DNA of 11,332 nucleotides from Deltaproteobacteria bacterium (GCA_019314005.1 JAFDAE010000138.1:1-11332), one strand, 5' to 3'; shown: positions 1 to 7,193, counted from the first letter of the stretch. Translations and numbers: made by a program. Notes: generated by a model not told the origin, from the letters alone.

Positions 1-95
1 TCATCTGTCATCTGTCATCTGTCATCTGTCATCTGTCATCTGTCATCTGTCATCTGTCATCTGTCATCTGTCATCTGTCATCTGTCATCTGTCAT
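1..95. repeat. Heptanucleotide tandem repeat (TCATCTG)n
   Basis: There are thirteen perfect copies of TCATCTG (positions 1-91) plus a partial copy (92-95). The array runs off the left edge of the window, so its true length is unknown. On the minus strand (CAGATGA) every frame has a TGA each 21 bases, while all three plus-strand frames stay open because seven is not a multiple of three. It lies just downstream of the ispA stop, so it is most likely a non-coding microsatellite-type array. Perfect identity between copies suggests recent expansion or ongoing slippage. The remaining 39 bases before ispA show nothing recognisable and no terminator-like hairpin. Confidence 0.97.
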
Positions 96-134
96 TAAAA
101 ATCGGATAAATCCTATTGTCGTCTTGTCAAGTGA

Positions 135-1025
135 CTACCTCTTTCTTTCTGCTACATACCGTGCCAACGCCCGCAACGGTTCCCCTCTTTTACCAAAGAT
201 AGTCAATGCCTGCAAGGCATTTGATACCAGACCCTGTCCTTTTTCTTTTGCCTTGTTCATTCCAAGCAAAAGAGGGTAGGTCGCCTTTTTCCGGTCAAGG
301 TCCGTACCGGTCTTTTTACCCATCCGCTCTTGTGAGCCCTCTATATTTAATATGTCATCATATACCTGGAAGGCGAGCCCGATAAATTTTCCATATTCTG
401 AAAGCGCCTTGATTTCATTGTCTGTGCCTCCTCCAAGAATAGCGCCGCTTCTAACAGACACTTCAATGAGCGCCCCTGTTTTCAGCCTATGCATCCTTTC
501 AAGCTCTCCAAGCCCAACATCCTTTCCCTCTGAGTCGATATCGAGCATCTGCCCCTGAACCATTCCAGCGTATCCTGCCGCCCTTGCGATCAGATGGGTT
601 GTCTGCATCCACAACAGGTAATTTGCAGAGATATATTTTGGGTCAGTCAGAATTTCAAATGCAGCCGTAAGAAGAGCGTCACCGGCAAGGATGGCTGTGG
701 CTTCTCCGTAAACCTTGTGACTGGTCGCTTTCCCGCGCCGAAGATCGTCATTGTCCATAGCGGGCAGGTCGTCGTGAATAAGTGAATAGGTATGAATCAA
801 TTCAAGAGCGCATGCCGCATGTATTACGTCCTCCTGGCTTCCTCCCACTGCCTCTGAGGCAGCTATACATAGAATAGGCCGCAGCCGTTTTCCGCCCGCC
901 ATAAGGGAATAGCGCATTGCGTTAAGCAAGCCAGAGGAATCGTCTATACTATCCCACAATCTCTCTAATTTTTCCTCGACAATCTTACGTTTTATGCGAA
1001 GATATTCTTTAAGATCAATCGACAT
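135..1025 (-). CDS. ispA: Farnesyl diphosphate synthase (type II, IspA)
   Basis: This cytosolic trans-isoprenyl diphosphate synthase condenses IPP with DMAPP and then GPP to give FPP, the precursor for undecaprenyl and quinone side chains. The 296 residues match the family's usual ~300. The substrate-contacting GGKRLRP is at 44-50. The first Asp-rich motif is DDLPAMD (85-91), with the four-residue spacing typical of bacterial FPP synthases and a Tyr five residues upstream (Y80), which favours a C15 product. KTG is at 182-184. The second Asp-rich motif reads DDILN (223-227), where the last residue is Asn instead of Asp. The ATG overlaps the end of xseB by 11 bp, indicating translational coupling; the ribosome binding site is weak. 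In many bacteria dxs comes next; here the sequence beyond 135 is repeat and the window ends. A GGPP product cannot be excluded. Confidence 0.95.
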   Translation of the reverse strand: MSIDLKEYLRIKRKIVEEKLERLWDSIDDSSGLLNAMRYSLMAGGKRLRPILCIAASEAVGGSQEDVIHAACALELIHTYSLIHDDLPAMDNDDLRRGKATSHKVYGEATAILAGDALLTAAFEILTDPKYISANYLLWMQTTHLIARAAGYAGMVQGQMLDIDSEGKDVGLGELERMHRLKTGALIEVSVRSGAILGGGTDNEIKALSEYGKFIGLAFQVYDDILNIEGSQERMGKKTGTDLDRKKATYPLLLGMNKAKEKGQGLVSNALQALTIFGKRGEPLRALARYVAERKR

Positions 1026-1254
1026 CGGAATCTTTTTCTGTTTCAGATATAAAATCTACCTCTTTTCCTTCGCTTTGTACAAGTATCGAGACCTTCTTTT
1101 CAATCTCATCCAGCTTGTTTGAACAAAATCTCGAAAGTTTTATTCCTTCTTCAAACTTTTTAAGAGAATCCTCAAGGGATAGTTCTCCTGTCTCAAGCTC
1201 TTTTACAATATCTTCGAGACGTTTCATCGAAGTCTCAAATTTCTGTTTCGCCAT
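1015..1254 (-). CDS. xseB: Exodeoxyribonuclease VII small subunit
   Basis: XseB is the small helical subunit that binds the C-terminal part of XseA in several copies to form exonuclease VII, a metal-independent single-strand DNA exonuclease working in both directions in repair. The 79 residues show the family pattern: FE-x5-LE-x-IV-x2-LE-x-GELSLEDSL (residues 6-31), then FEEGIKL and a C-x3-L-x2-IEKKV segment. The tail is acidic and divergent. The ATG is three bases after the xseA stop, preceded by an AGGAAG ribosome binding site lying at the end of xseA. The stop overlaps the ispA start. The arrangement indicates one xseA-xseB-ispA transcript. Confidence 0.95.
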   Translation of the reverse strand: MAKQKFETSMKRLEDIVKELETGELSLEDSLKKFEEGIKLSRFCSNKLDEIEKKVSILVQSEGKEVDFISETEKDSDVD

Positions 1255-1257
1255 ATG

Positions 1258-2532
1258 TTACTTCCTTTCTATTCGACAAACCATCTTCCCTCGAGCAACT
1301 ATCACCTCAATCTGTTGCCCCACAGAAACAGTTTGTACATCTCTTATGACCCTATAGTCTGGAAGTGACTTGGCAATACTGTATCCCCGGCTTAGTGTAG
1401 AAAGAGGGCTAAGGGAATCAAGCTTGCCGGCCACCGCATGAAGAATCCCTCTATGGTGTTCAAGACATCGCTGTATGCTTTGGCAAAACCTTTCGTGCCA
1501 GAAGTTTCGCCTGTCTTCGGCTTTACGGATATCACTCGAGAATGAATAAACAATTCTGGAGAGATTGTCGTCCACACGAAGCCGCAGGTTCTCAATCTGT
1601 TTTCCGGGATCTGACAGCCGTTTTGCAAGATGGTATATATGTTCGCGAAATCCGCTGATTTTGTTCAAAAGGGTAATTCTAAGTGAGTCAGCCATATCGG
1701 CGGTGCGCGCTAACAAATCCGCTTTGCGCGGGACTACGAGTTCGGCCGCGGCCGAAGGAGTAGGGGCCCTCAAGTCAGCCACAAAATCAGAAATCGTGTA
1801 ATCGGTTTCGTGCCCGACAGCTGAAACAACAGGAAGATGAGATTTATAAATCGCACGAGCGACCTTCTCAGTATTAAAAGGTTGGAGGTTCTCTAATGAA
1901 CCGCCGCCTCGCGCAAGGATAATCACATCAATGTCATCCCGCTTATTAAACAATTCTAAGGCGTTTACGATCTCTTCGGCCGCGCCGTCACCCTGTACGC
2001 GCACCGGCGCGATTAATAAGGTCATATTATCGAATCTGCGCCGCGTGACATTGATAATGTCTCGAATAACCGCGCCTGTCGGCGAGGTTACCACCCCTAT
2101 TTTCTCAGGCAGAACCGGAAGAGGGCGCTTGTGAATTTCGTCAAAGAGTCCTTCATTTGAGAGCTTTTCCTTGAGTTGTTCAAAGGCGAGTTGAAGGGCG
2201 CCGATACCTTTCGGTTCCATAACCTCCAGAATAATCTGGTAGGCGCCTCGTGGCTCAAACACCGTGATCCGGCCCATGGCAATTACTTCCATGCCGTCTT
2301 CGGGCTGAAACTTAAGGAATCGGTTTTGACCGCGAAACATTACCGAATTGATCTGGGCCTCAGGATCTTTTAATGTGAAATAAAAATGGCCCGAGGTCGG
2401 AACACGAAAATTAGAGATTTCACCGATGACCCAGACAAAAGGATAGGCTTCTTCCAAAAGAGATTTAATGGAGTTAGTTAGTTCGGAAACGGTATATATG
2501 CGCTGTTCCAATTGAGTGAAAAAATTGTTCAT
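1258..2532 (-). CDS. xseA: Exodeoxyribonuclease VII large subunit
   Basis: This is the catalytic subunit of exonuclease VII, which degrades single-stranded DNA from both ends to oligonucleotides in mismatch repair and damage processing. Domains in order: an N-terminal OB-fold for ssDNA (about 12-108, beginning YTVSELT with [10 protein letters not shown] at 33-42); the nuclease domain (about 130-310) with [13 protein letters not shown] (147-159), RGGGSLENL (208-216) and [20 protein letters not shown] (237-256); a coiled-coil region binding XseB; and a C-terminal beta segment containing [12 protein letters not shown] (375-386). Its 424 residues are slightly shorter than E. coli XseA. The start is the only Met before the OB-fold. 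No Shine-Dalgarno sequence is visible, but a TATAAA box lies just upstream. It is the first gene of the xseA-xseB-ispA unit. Confidence 0.96.
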   Translation of the reverse strand: MNNFFTQLEQRIYTVSELTNSIKSLLEEAYPFVWVIGEISNFRVPTSGHFYFTLKDPEAQINSVMFRGQNRFLKFQPEDGMEVIAMGRITVFEPRGAYQIILEVMEPKGIGALQLAFEQLKEKLSNEGLFDEIHKRPLPVLPEKIGVVTSPTGAVIRDIINVTRRRFDNMTLLIAPVRVQGDGAAEEIVNALELFNKRDDIDVIILARGGGSLENLQPFNTEKVARAIYKSHLPVVSAVGHETDYTISDFVADLRAPTPSAAAELVVPRKADLLARTADMADSLRITLLNKISGFREHIYHLAKRLSDPGKQIENLRLRVDDNLSRIVYSFSSDIRKAEDRRNFWHERFCQSIQRCLEHHRGILHAVAGKLDSLSPLSTLSRGYSIAKSLPDYRVIRDVQTVSVGQQIEVIVARGKMVCRIERK

Positions 2533-2543
2533 TGTGGAACCGA

Positions 2544-2572
2544 TTTATAGCACATAGAATAAATGACAACAA
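2544..2572 (-). promoter_or_regulatory. Possible sigma-70-type promoter for xseA
   Basis: On the minus strand TTGTTG (2567-2572) is separated by 17 bases from TATAAA (2544-2549). The -10 matches consensus at five of six positions and the -35 at three. The expected transcription start, near 2537, would leave a leader of only about five bases before the xseA ATG. This fits the missing Shine-Dalgarno sequence there but could also be chance in AT-rich DNA. Confidence 0.25.
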
Positions 2573-2585
2573 TAAAGAAATTGGG

Positions 2586-2617
2586 AAATTTAGGGGTTGG
2601 GGAAAATCCCTAAATTT
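2586..2617. repeat. 10-bp dyad in the xseA upstream region
   Basis: AAATTTAGGG (2586-2595) and CCCTAAATTT (2608-2617) form a perfect inverted repeat around a 12-base centre. Two more A-T pairs and one G-T pair are possible inside the centre. A short T-run follows only on the plus strand, where no gene precedes it. As a terminator for the minus-strand gene ending at 2674 it therefore lacks the U-tract. It could be a weak terminator, an operator or a structured leader. The rest of the 141-base gap holds only AT-rich sequence. Confidence 0.6.
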
Positions 2618-2673
2618 TTACAACGTCTGATAATGTATATTATGTAAACTTTGGCCTGAATGCAATCATGTCT

Positions 2674-2976
2674 TCAAATCCCCGAATTCCCAGATCCTGA
2701 ATCACTAGATTGTTCCCCTTTCCTTTCAAGGATATTTCTGATCGCCGGCATCAAGTACACATTATCAAGGTCCATGCGGTTCAGGCACGTGGCTAACAGT
2801 TTGATTCTCCCGTCAAACGGTTCGGCCTTGTCAATGATAACAATATAGCGCCCCCCTGTTTTGCAAATTCCACTTTTTGCGGGAGGATTTGTCGTCTTCA
2901 GGTTCCGCTCGGACACCACCACTCCGAGCTTTTCAGCCACCGAGCGCAATTCGCTATAGATCCTTTCAGGTTCCAT
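2674..2976 (-). CDS. Small conserved-looking protein coupled to dgt
   Basis: This 100-residue protein is not recognised with confidence. It has an N-terminal helix (1-18), a central segment with KSGICKTGGRYIVIIDKAEP (34-53) that reads like two beta strands joined by a glycine-rich turn, a helical stretch with IKLLATCLNRMDLDNVYLMP (58-77), then a second helix and a low-complexity Ser/Gly/Asp tail (88-99). No signal peptide or membrane segment is present, so it is probably cytosolic. The ATG is two bases after the dgt stop, with a GGGGAG ribosome binding site inside the end of dgt, so the two are almost certainly translated together. The pattern resembles short uncharacterised proteins known from other Desulfobacterota, recalled from memory and not checked. 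No enzymatic motif supports a function. Confidence 0.8.
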   Translation of the reverse strand: MEPERIYSELRSVAEKLGVVVSERNLKTTNPPAKSGICKTGGRYIVIIDKAEPFDGRIKLLATCLNRMDLDNVYLMPAIRNILERKGEQSSDSGSGNSGI

Positions 2977-2978
2977 TG

Positions 2979-4139
2979 TTACAATTCACTCCCCAGGCGC
3001 CTTGGAAACAAAAGCCCGTTGCATTCCTTTAGAAAATATTCGTCTGTCATACCGGCAACATAGTCCCGTACAATCTCAGGCGCCGAGGCGTTAGCACGAT
3101 AGGACTCGTCCATGTTGTCGAAAAAACGACGGAAGATCTTTGAATCCTCTCTCTGTTTCTCAAGATCATGTAGATATTGCTCAAACAATACTTTAAAAAG
3201 GTGATCTATCTTGCCTGAATCCGGCCTTATTTTTGAATTAAGATAGATATGTTTCAGGTTGAACTCCTTGAGTCCCTTAACCGCTTCAGAGATCTCCGGG
3301 CTAAAGGCGGCATATGGTTGCTGAAAGCTGTTCGCAATTACGTCCTCCACCAATTTGTAGACTATCGTCCCGTTGGTATCACCCAGACGCACAACAACAT
3401 TTCTTGGAATATCGGTTCGTTCAATTAGACCGAGGAGTATGGCATCCTCTATATCTCTCCCGATATAACTAATGGTGTCGGCTATGCGAACAACACACCC
3501 TTCAAGAGTCATAGGAACGAGGTCAAGATCGGGATTTGTATATTTTTCAACAAGTTCTCGGTCAAACATCTCAAAGGTTTTCTTGTGAATCGCCTGTAGC
3601 ATGTCGCTGTGGACTTCGCCATCATGACACATAATACCATCCAATACCTGAAGCGACAGGTTCCATCCTTTCCCTTGTCTTTCAATTTTTTCAAGAAATC
3701 TGACGCTCTGAAGGTTATGCTGAAATGGACCGATTCCGTTTGCTACGCACAGCTTTGACAAATAGGTCTCGCCATCGTGTCCAAATGGGGAATGGCCAAT
3801 GTCATGCCCTAATGCGATCGCCTCAATGAGGTCTTCGTTCAGCTCTAAGAAGCGACCGATTGTTCTGGAAATCTTTGATACGAGCTGCACATGAAGAACT
3901 CTGTGAGTAATTTGATCGTTGTCTACAAGGGAGAAAACCTGGGTCTTGTCAATGTAACGGGTATAAGCGGCAGAATGAAGGATACGGTCTGAATCAACTG
4001 AAAATTCCTGACGATGTCCCTCTTCAATCCGCGGATCAGGGACACGTCTCAGTGCATCCCTGCTCAGTGTGGCATGGGGTGAGAGGATTGTTTCCTCTCT
4101 GTCAGTTAAATGCTTTTTTATATCTCTTAAATCAACCAT
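2979..4139 (-). CDS. dgt: dNTP triphosphohydrolase, Dgt-like HD domain protein
   Basis: This cytosolic metalloenzyme is predicted to cleave dNTPs to deoxynucleosides and tripolyphosphate, adjusting dNTP pools. The family signature SVDSDRILHSAAYTRYIDKTQVF covers residues 47-69. The HD-domain metal ligands are visible as H79, H112-D113 (in GHDIGHSPFGHDGE, 111-124) and D221 (in RIADTISYIGRDIEDA, 218-233). The 386 residues match the shorter dGTPase-like subfamily and not the ~505-residue E. coli Dgt, so dGTP specificity should not be assumed. The C-terminus has the usual helical region. The ATG is the only reasonable start and has no clear Shine-Dalgarno sequence. It lies 14 bases after a strong inverted repeat. 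The small downstream gene at 2674 follows after two bases. Confidence 0.93.
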   Translation of the reverse strand: MVDLRDIKKHLTDREETILSPHATLSRDALRRVPDPRIEEGHRQEFSVDSDRILHSAAYTRYIDKTQVFSLVDNDQITHRVLHVQLVSKISRTIGRFLELNEDLIEAIALGHDIGHSPFGHDGETYLSKLCVANGIGPFQHNLQSVRFLEKIERQGKGWNLSLQVLDGIMCHDGEVHSDMLQAIHKKTFEMFDRELVEKYTNPDLDLVPMTLEGCVVRIADTISYIGRDIEDAILLGLIERTDIPRNVVVRLGDTNGTIVYKLVEDVIANSFQQPYAAFSPEISEAVKGLKEFNLKHIYLNSKIRPDSGKIDHLFKVLFEQYLHDLEKQREDSKIFRRFFDNMDESYRANASAPEIVRDYVAGMTDEYFLKECNGLLFPRRLGSEL

Positions 4140-4152
4140 AGCTTACTAACGT

Positions 4153-4236
4153 GAATTAAGAGTTAAAAGTTAAGAATGAAAAATTAGAGGCTGAGGTTCC
4201 AAGCGTTTTTCACTTTTCATTTTTAACTCTTAATTC
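4153..4236. repeat. Perfect 16-bp inverted repeat between ATP-grasp gene and dgt
   Basis: GAATTAAGAGTTAAAA (4153-4168) is mirrored exactly by its reverse complement at 4221-4236. The two arms are separated by 52 bases that also contain the looser partners AATGAAAA and TTTTCATT. The outermost base of the right arm is part of the stop codon of the ATP-grasp gene. In the minus-strand transcript this would fold into a long hairpin between that gene and dgt, ending 14 bases before the dgt ATG. No U-tract follows, so it looks more like a small palindromic element or structured leader than an intrinsic terminator. Confidence 0.8.
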
Positions 4237-5012
4237 TACAATTCTCCTCTATCAATCATTTCATCTACAAGCTGATAATAATTGATTCCAGCCTTCTTGA
4301 ACCCCTTTTTTCCATACTTCATATTCGCCTCCAGTACCCAGTAGCGCCCCCTGGCAAAACATATGTCAAGACCCACGTCGTCAAAACGGCACTGTCTGGC
4401 AGTATTGAGCGCCAAATCAAGGCCTTCCTCCGGTATATTATCGAAACTGATCTCTCCTCCCTGGGATACGTTGGTACGAAAGTCGCCTTCCGGAGCGATA
4501 CGCCAATATGCATGAATTATGCGATTTCCCATAATCACCACACGGAGGTCACGATCGAATTCAAGATACTCCTGGATATAGGCCACGTGCGTTAATTGGA
4601 TATAATCGGCAAGTTCCTGTTTGTCACGGATCAAGTAAACGCCTTTTCCAAAAGCCGATCCCCTTGGAATTTTGCCGATGAGCGGGAATTGAAAACGATC
4701 AGGGATACTTCCCTTTTGACGATTCCCATAAAAAAAGCGTGTCTTTGGGTGAGGAATATCCAGAAGCCGGAACAGGGTAGTCTGTTTGATCTTATCTTGC
4801 GTAAATTTATATGTATGATAGGTGGGAAAAGTCCGCTTTCCTATGGTGTCAAAGATGTCGGCGTAAAAAACAGTGGGATAATAGATAACAGAAGAATTTC
4901 GTATTAGTTCTTGCTCCCAATCTTTGTAATCGGAAAAATTAGGACGTACCCCGAGTGTGATTACATTCTTGCAGCGTCTCAAACGATGTTCAAGTGCGAC
5001 TTTTTTTTCCAT
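4236..5012 (-). CDS. RimK-like ATP-grasp protein, substrate unknown
   Basis: This is a predicted ATP-dependent carboxylate-amine or -thiol ligase of the ATP-grasp superfamily, which proceeds through an acyl-phosphate. Visible features: a short alpha/beta pre-domain (1-70); IGKIPRGSAFGKGVYLI (112-128) with the first ATP-binding lysine K114 and a flexible glycine loop; AYIQEYL (144-150) with the adenine-contacting acidic residue E148; the DLRVVIMGNRIIHAYWR strand pair (155-171); GDFRTN (176-181), closely like RimK; and the metal-binding set D216, E228 and N230 (VLEAN). At 258 residues it is shorter than RimK (~300). There is no signal peptide, so it is cytosolic. It stands alone between repeats, downstream of the regulator gene, and has no clear Shine-Dalgarno sequence. 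Modification of a protein tail or of a small peptide is possible, but nothing identifies the substrate. Confidence 0.85.
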   Translation of the reverse strand: MEKKVALEHRLRRCKNVITLGVRPNFSDYKDWEQELIRNSSVIYYPTVFYADIFDTIGKRTFPTYHTYKFTQDKIKQTTLFRLLDIPHPKTRFFYGNRQKGSIPDRFQFPLIGKIPRGSAFGKGVYLIRDKQELADYIQLTHVAYIQEYLEFDRDLRVVIMGNRIIHAYWRIAPEGDFRTNVSQGGEISFDNIPEEGLDLALNTARQCRFDDVGLDICFARGRYWVLEANMKYGKKGFKKAGINYYQLVDEMIDRGEL

Positions 5013-5040
5013 TAGAGTCTGATAACCTTGATTGTTCAGC

Positions 5041-5070
5041 CACGAATGAACACGAATTTACACGAATATT
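5041..5070. repeat. Three tandem copies of CACGAATnnn
   Basis: CACGAATGAA (5041-5050), CACGAATTTA (5051-5060) and CACGAATATT (5061-5070) are three consecutive 10-base units sharing CACGAAT, with a variable three-base end. They lie in the 68-base gap between the sigma-54 regulator gene and the ATP-grasp gene. The 10-base spacing would place the repeated bases on one face of the helix, as expected of a protein-binding array. The same type of motif also occurs as dispersed non-coding repeats in several environmental bacteria, as recalled from memory. Confidence 0.85.
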
Positions 5071-5080
5071 GAAAAGTGCC

Positions 5081-6421
5081 TCACTTCTTAAAATCTTTGG
5101 GACTTAGATTGTACTTTTTAAGGAGGTTGTAAAAATCTGCCCGATATTTTGAGGCCATCTCTGACGCCTTGGTTACATTTCCTTTGGTTAGCTCAAGTAG
5201 ATTGATTAGATAACCTTTTTCGAACTCCCCCTTGGCTTCTTTCAATGATTGTGGTTTAAGTTCGGTTGGGACAATGTCTTTATGTGGCAAAACCTCTTCT
5301 TCGGTAATCATATTCTTTATGGTCATTGCAACCGCATACTCAATAGTATTTACCAGCTCTCGCACGTTTCCAGGCCAATCATAAAGCATCAGTTTCTGGA
5401 TATCTTTTTTCATCTCTTTGGTGTATTTTTTCAAGAAATGTTTGGCTAACGCCGGGATATCTTCCTTTCTTTCCCTCAGCGGGGGCAAATAAATAGGGAT
5501 AACATGTATTCGATAAAAGAGATCTTCTCTAAAAAGTCCGTTTTTTACCTCTTGCACAATGTCCTTATTGGTTGCCACAATCAATCTTGCATCTACATCT
5601 ACTGGTTTCTCCGCCCCTACCGGATGAAACTGGTGAACCTCCAATACCCTTAACAGCTTTGCCTGAAGAGCTGGAGACATCTCCCCAATTTCATCAAGAA
5701 ACATTGTCCCACCGTGAGCCTGTTCAAAGAGCCCGCGCTTATTTCGAATGGCGTTGGTAAATGCTCCTTTTTTATAGCCAAAGAGTTCGCTTTCAAGGAG
5801 TGTATCGGGTATGGCAGCACAATTTACAGCTACAAAAGGATCTTCCTTTCTGGGACTGCACAAATGGATTGCTTTGGCGATCAACTCTTTTCCCGTACCG
5901 CTTTCACCATGCAGATAGATGGTAGAATCGGTCTGCGCAATTCGGGCTACCTGCTGGAGCACATTCCGCATTTTCTCGCTTCGGGTCACGATATTTTTAA
6001 AATCATACTTTTCCTCGAGGCTACCCTCCAGTATTTTAATTTCTACAGCCAGCTTGCGTTTTTCCAGCGCTTGTTCGATATGAGAAAGGAGATCCTGCGC
6101 ATCAAATGGTTTCAAAAGGTAGCTGTAAGCCCCTCTTTTCATCGCATCTACCGCATTTTCAACACTTCCGTGCGCGGTGAGAATAATAACCGGCAAGTCT
6201 GGGTTGATCGCATGAAGCTCCTCCATTAAGCTGATTCCGTCGGTGCGCATCAATTTCAAGTCGACAATTGCAAGGTTAAAAACATGTTTTTGGGCAAGCT
6301 CAAGCGCCGCGTCTTCTTTTTGTGATATTACGGCTTCATATTTTGCAGCCTCTATTCTCGTCTGTAACAGTTCGAGGAGGTTCTTATCATCGTCCACAAT
6401 TAAAATCTTTCCAAGCGACAT
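5081..6421 (-). CDS. Sigma-54-dependent response regulator, GlrR/QseF-like
   Basis: This NtrC-family activator remodels the sigma-54 RNA polymerase closed complex when phosphorylated by its partner kinase. Domains: receiver (1-120) with acidic pocket D10-D12, phospho-acceptor D54, T82 and K104; linker; AAA+ ATPase (about 140-375) with Walker A GESGTGKE (172-179), sigma-54 contact loop GAFTNA (219-224), Walker B TMFLDEIG (239-246) and the arginine-finger region; then a C-terminal helix-turn-helix (about 393-446). The tail GNVTKAS...YRADFYNLLKKYNL...DFKK closely resembles the C-terminus of E. coli GlrR as I recall it. The fifth residue of the GAFTGA loop is Asn. The chosen ATG (6421) sits one base after the lipoprotein gene's stop; a TTG 33 bases upstream is less likely. 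It ends the kinase-lipoprotein-regulator operon. Confidence 0.95.
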   Translation of the reverse strand: MSLGKILIVDDDKNLLELLQTRIEAAKYEAVISQKEDAALELAQKHVFNLAIVDLKLMRTDGISLMEELHAINPDLPVIILTAHGSVENAVDAMKRGAYSYLLKPFDAQDLLSHIEQALEKRKLAVEIKILEGSLEEKYDFKNIVTRSEKMRNVLQQVARIAQTDSTIYLHGESGTGKELIAKAIHLCSPRKEDPFVAVNCAAIPDTLLESELFGYKKGAFTNAIRNKRGLFEQAHGGTMFLDEIGEMSPALQAKLLRVLEVHQFHPVGAEKPVDVDARLIVATNKDIVQEVKNGLFREDLFYRIHVIPIYLPPLRERKEDIPALAKHFLKKYTKEMKKDIQKLMLYDWPGNVRELVNTIEYAVAMTIKNMITEEEVLPHKDIVPTELKPQSLKEAKGEFEKGYLINLLELTKGNVTKASEMASKYRADFYNLLKKYNLSPKDFKK

Positions 6422-6422
6422 A

Positions 6423-7193
6423 TTACTCAGTCCATTCTTTTTTCTTTTTTTCAAGTTCGATATCGACTTGTTTCATCTTTTCTATGATTTCCAGCACCCC
6501 AATCCATATTCTTGTCCGTGCCACCATCGGACTCTTTGGATATTTTGACACAAGCTCTTTGAAATAGCCAAGAGATTTCTCATAATCTCTCTTTGCATTC
6601 CCATAGTGCGCATATACTAATCCTAACACAAAAAGGGCCTCATCTTTCGGCGAATCCTCCCCGTTCAATTCAAGAATTTTTTGGCTTTCCGCTATAGTCC
6701 CTTCATAGTCTTCCAGGTCTAAAAGCTCCTCGGCATGATCAAGAAATTCCCCTATCTCTTCCTCGTATCTAAAAGGTTTCCCAAATTTTCTTTTCTTTGT
6801 TTTTTCAATTGCTTGTAATGTATCTATCCATATCCTGGACTCCCCGATCAAAGGACTTGTAGGATAATCTGATACGACCTTTCTGAAATAGGCAAGAGAT
6901 TTTTCATAGTCTTTTTTTGCCTTTCCATAATGTGCATAGATCAATCCCAAGGTGAACAGAGCCTTGTCTCCCGGCGATTTTTTGCCTGCTAAATCTAATG
7001 ATCGTTGACTCTCCTGTGCCGCCTTTTCAAAATCGCCCTGTTCCAGAAAGGTCTCCGCACGGGAAACATGCCCATATGCGCTCCAGCTGTTTTGTAAGCC
7101 CGCGCATGTGGCGCATCCGGAAAAAGTAAGCAGAATCAAACCGGCAAGGTAAAAGTAAACGTGCTTCCTTGACCCATCTTGCTTTTTGCCCAT
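6423..7193 (-). CDS. TPR-like lipoprotein with a duplicated 108-residue unit
   Basis: This predicted outer-membrane or periplasmic lipoprotein has 256 residues. A basic N-terminus and hydrophobic stretch (13-25) end in FSGC with the lipidated cysteine at C27. The mature part is an internal duplication. Residues 46-133 and 154-241 align without gaps at an offset of 108, with about 50 of 88 positions identical by eye. Both contain ALF-x-LGL-x-YAHYG, DYEKSL-x-YF and RIWI, and both look like TPR/Sel1-type helical pairs. The C-terminus is Lys/Glu rich. The ATG at 7193 follows GGAGGG with five bases between, and lies 58 bp inside the kinase gene; an ATG 42 bases upstream lacks such a site. It occupies the place of qseG in the enterobacterial qseE-qseG-qseF locus, so it may tune or localise the kinase, but it does not resemble QseG. 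Confidence 0.9.
   Translation of the reverse strand: MGKKQDGSRKHVYFYLAGLILLTFSGCATCAGLQNSWSAYGHVSRAETFLEQGDFEKAAQESQRSLDLAGKKSPGDKALFTLGLIYAHYGKAKKDYEKSLAYFRKVVSDYPTSPLIGESRIWIDTLQAIEKTKKRKFGKPFRYEEEIGEFLDHAEELLDLEDYEGTIAESQKILELNGEDSPKDEALFVLGLVYAHYGNAKRDYEKSLGYFKELVSKYPKSPMVARTRIWIGVLEIIEKMKQVDIELEKKKKEWTE

Noticed and set aside
1..95. CRISPR array or direct-repeat operator for the heptamer array
   Set aside because: The units are contiguous 7-mers without spacers, so it is a simple tandem repeat.
2586..2617. Intrinsic terminator for the dgt unit
   Set aside because: The T-run follows the stem only on the plus strand; on the coding minus strand the stem is followed by CCCAA.
5714..6229. 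171-residue plus-strand open frame
   Set aside because: It lies wholly antisense to the well-supported regulator gene, shows no recognisable domain and has low-complexity, shadow-like composition.
6422..6454. Longer start of the sigma-54 regulator at a TTG codon
   Set aside because: It would overlap the lipoprotein gene and add a basic 11-residue leader not expected before a receiver domain. The ATG at 6421 sits one base after the upstream stop and begins directly at the receiver strand.
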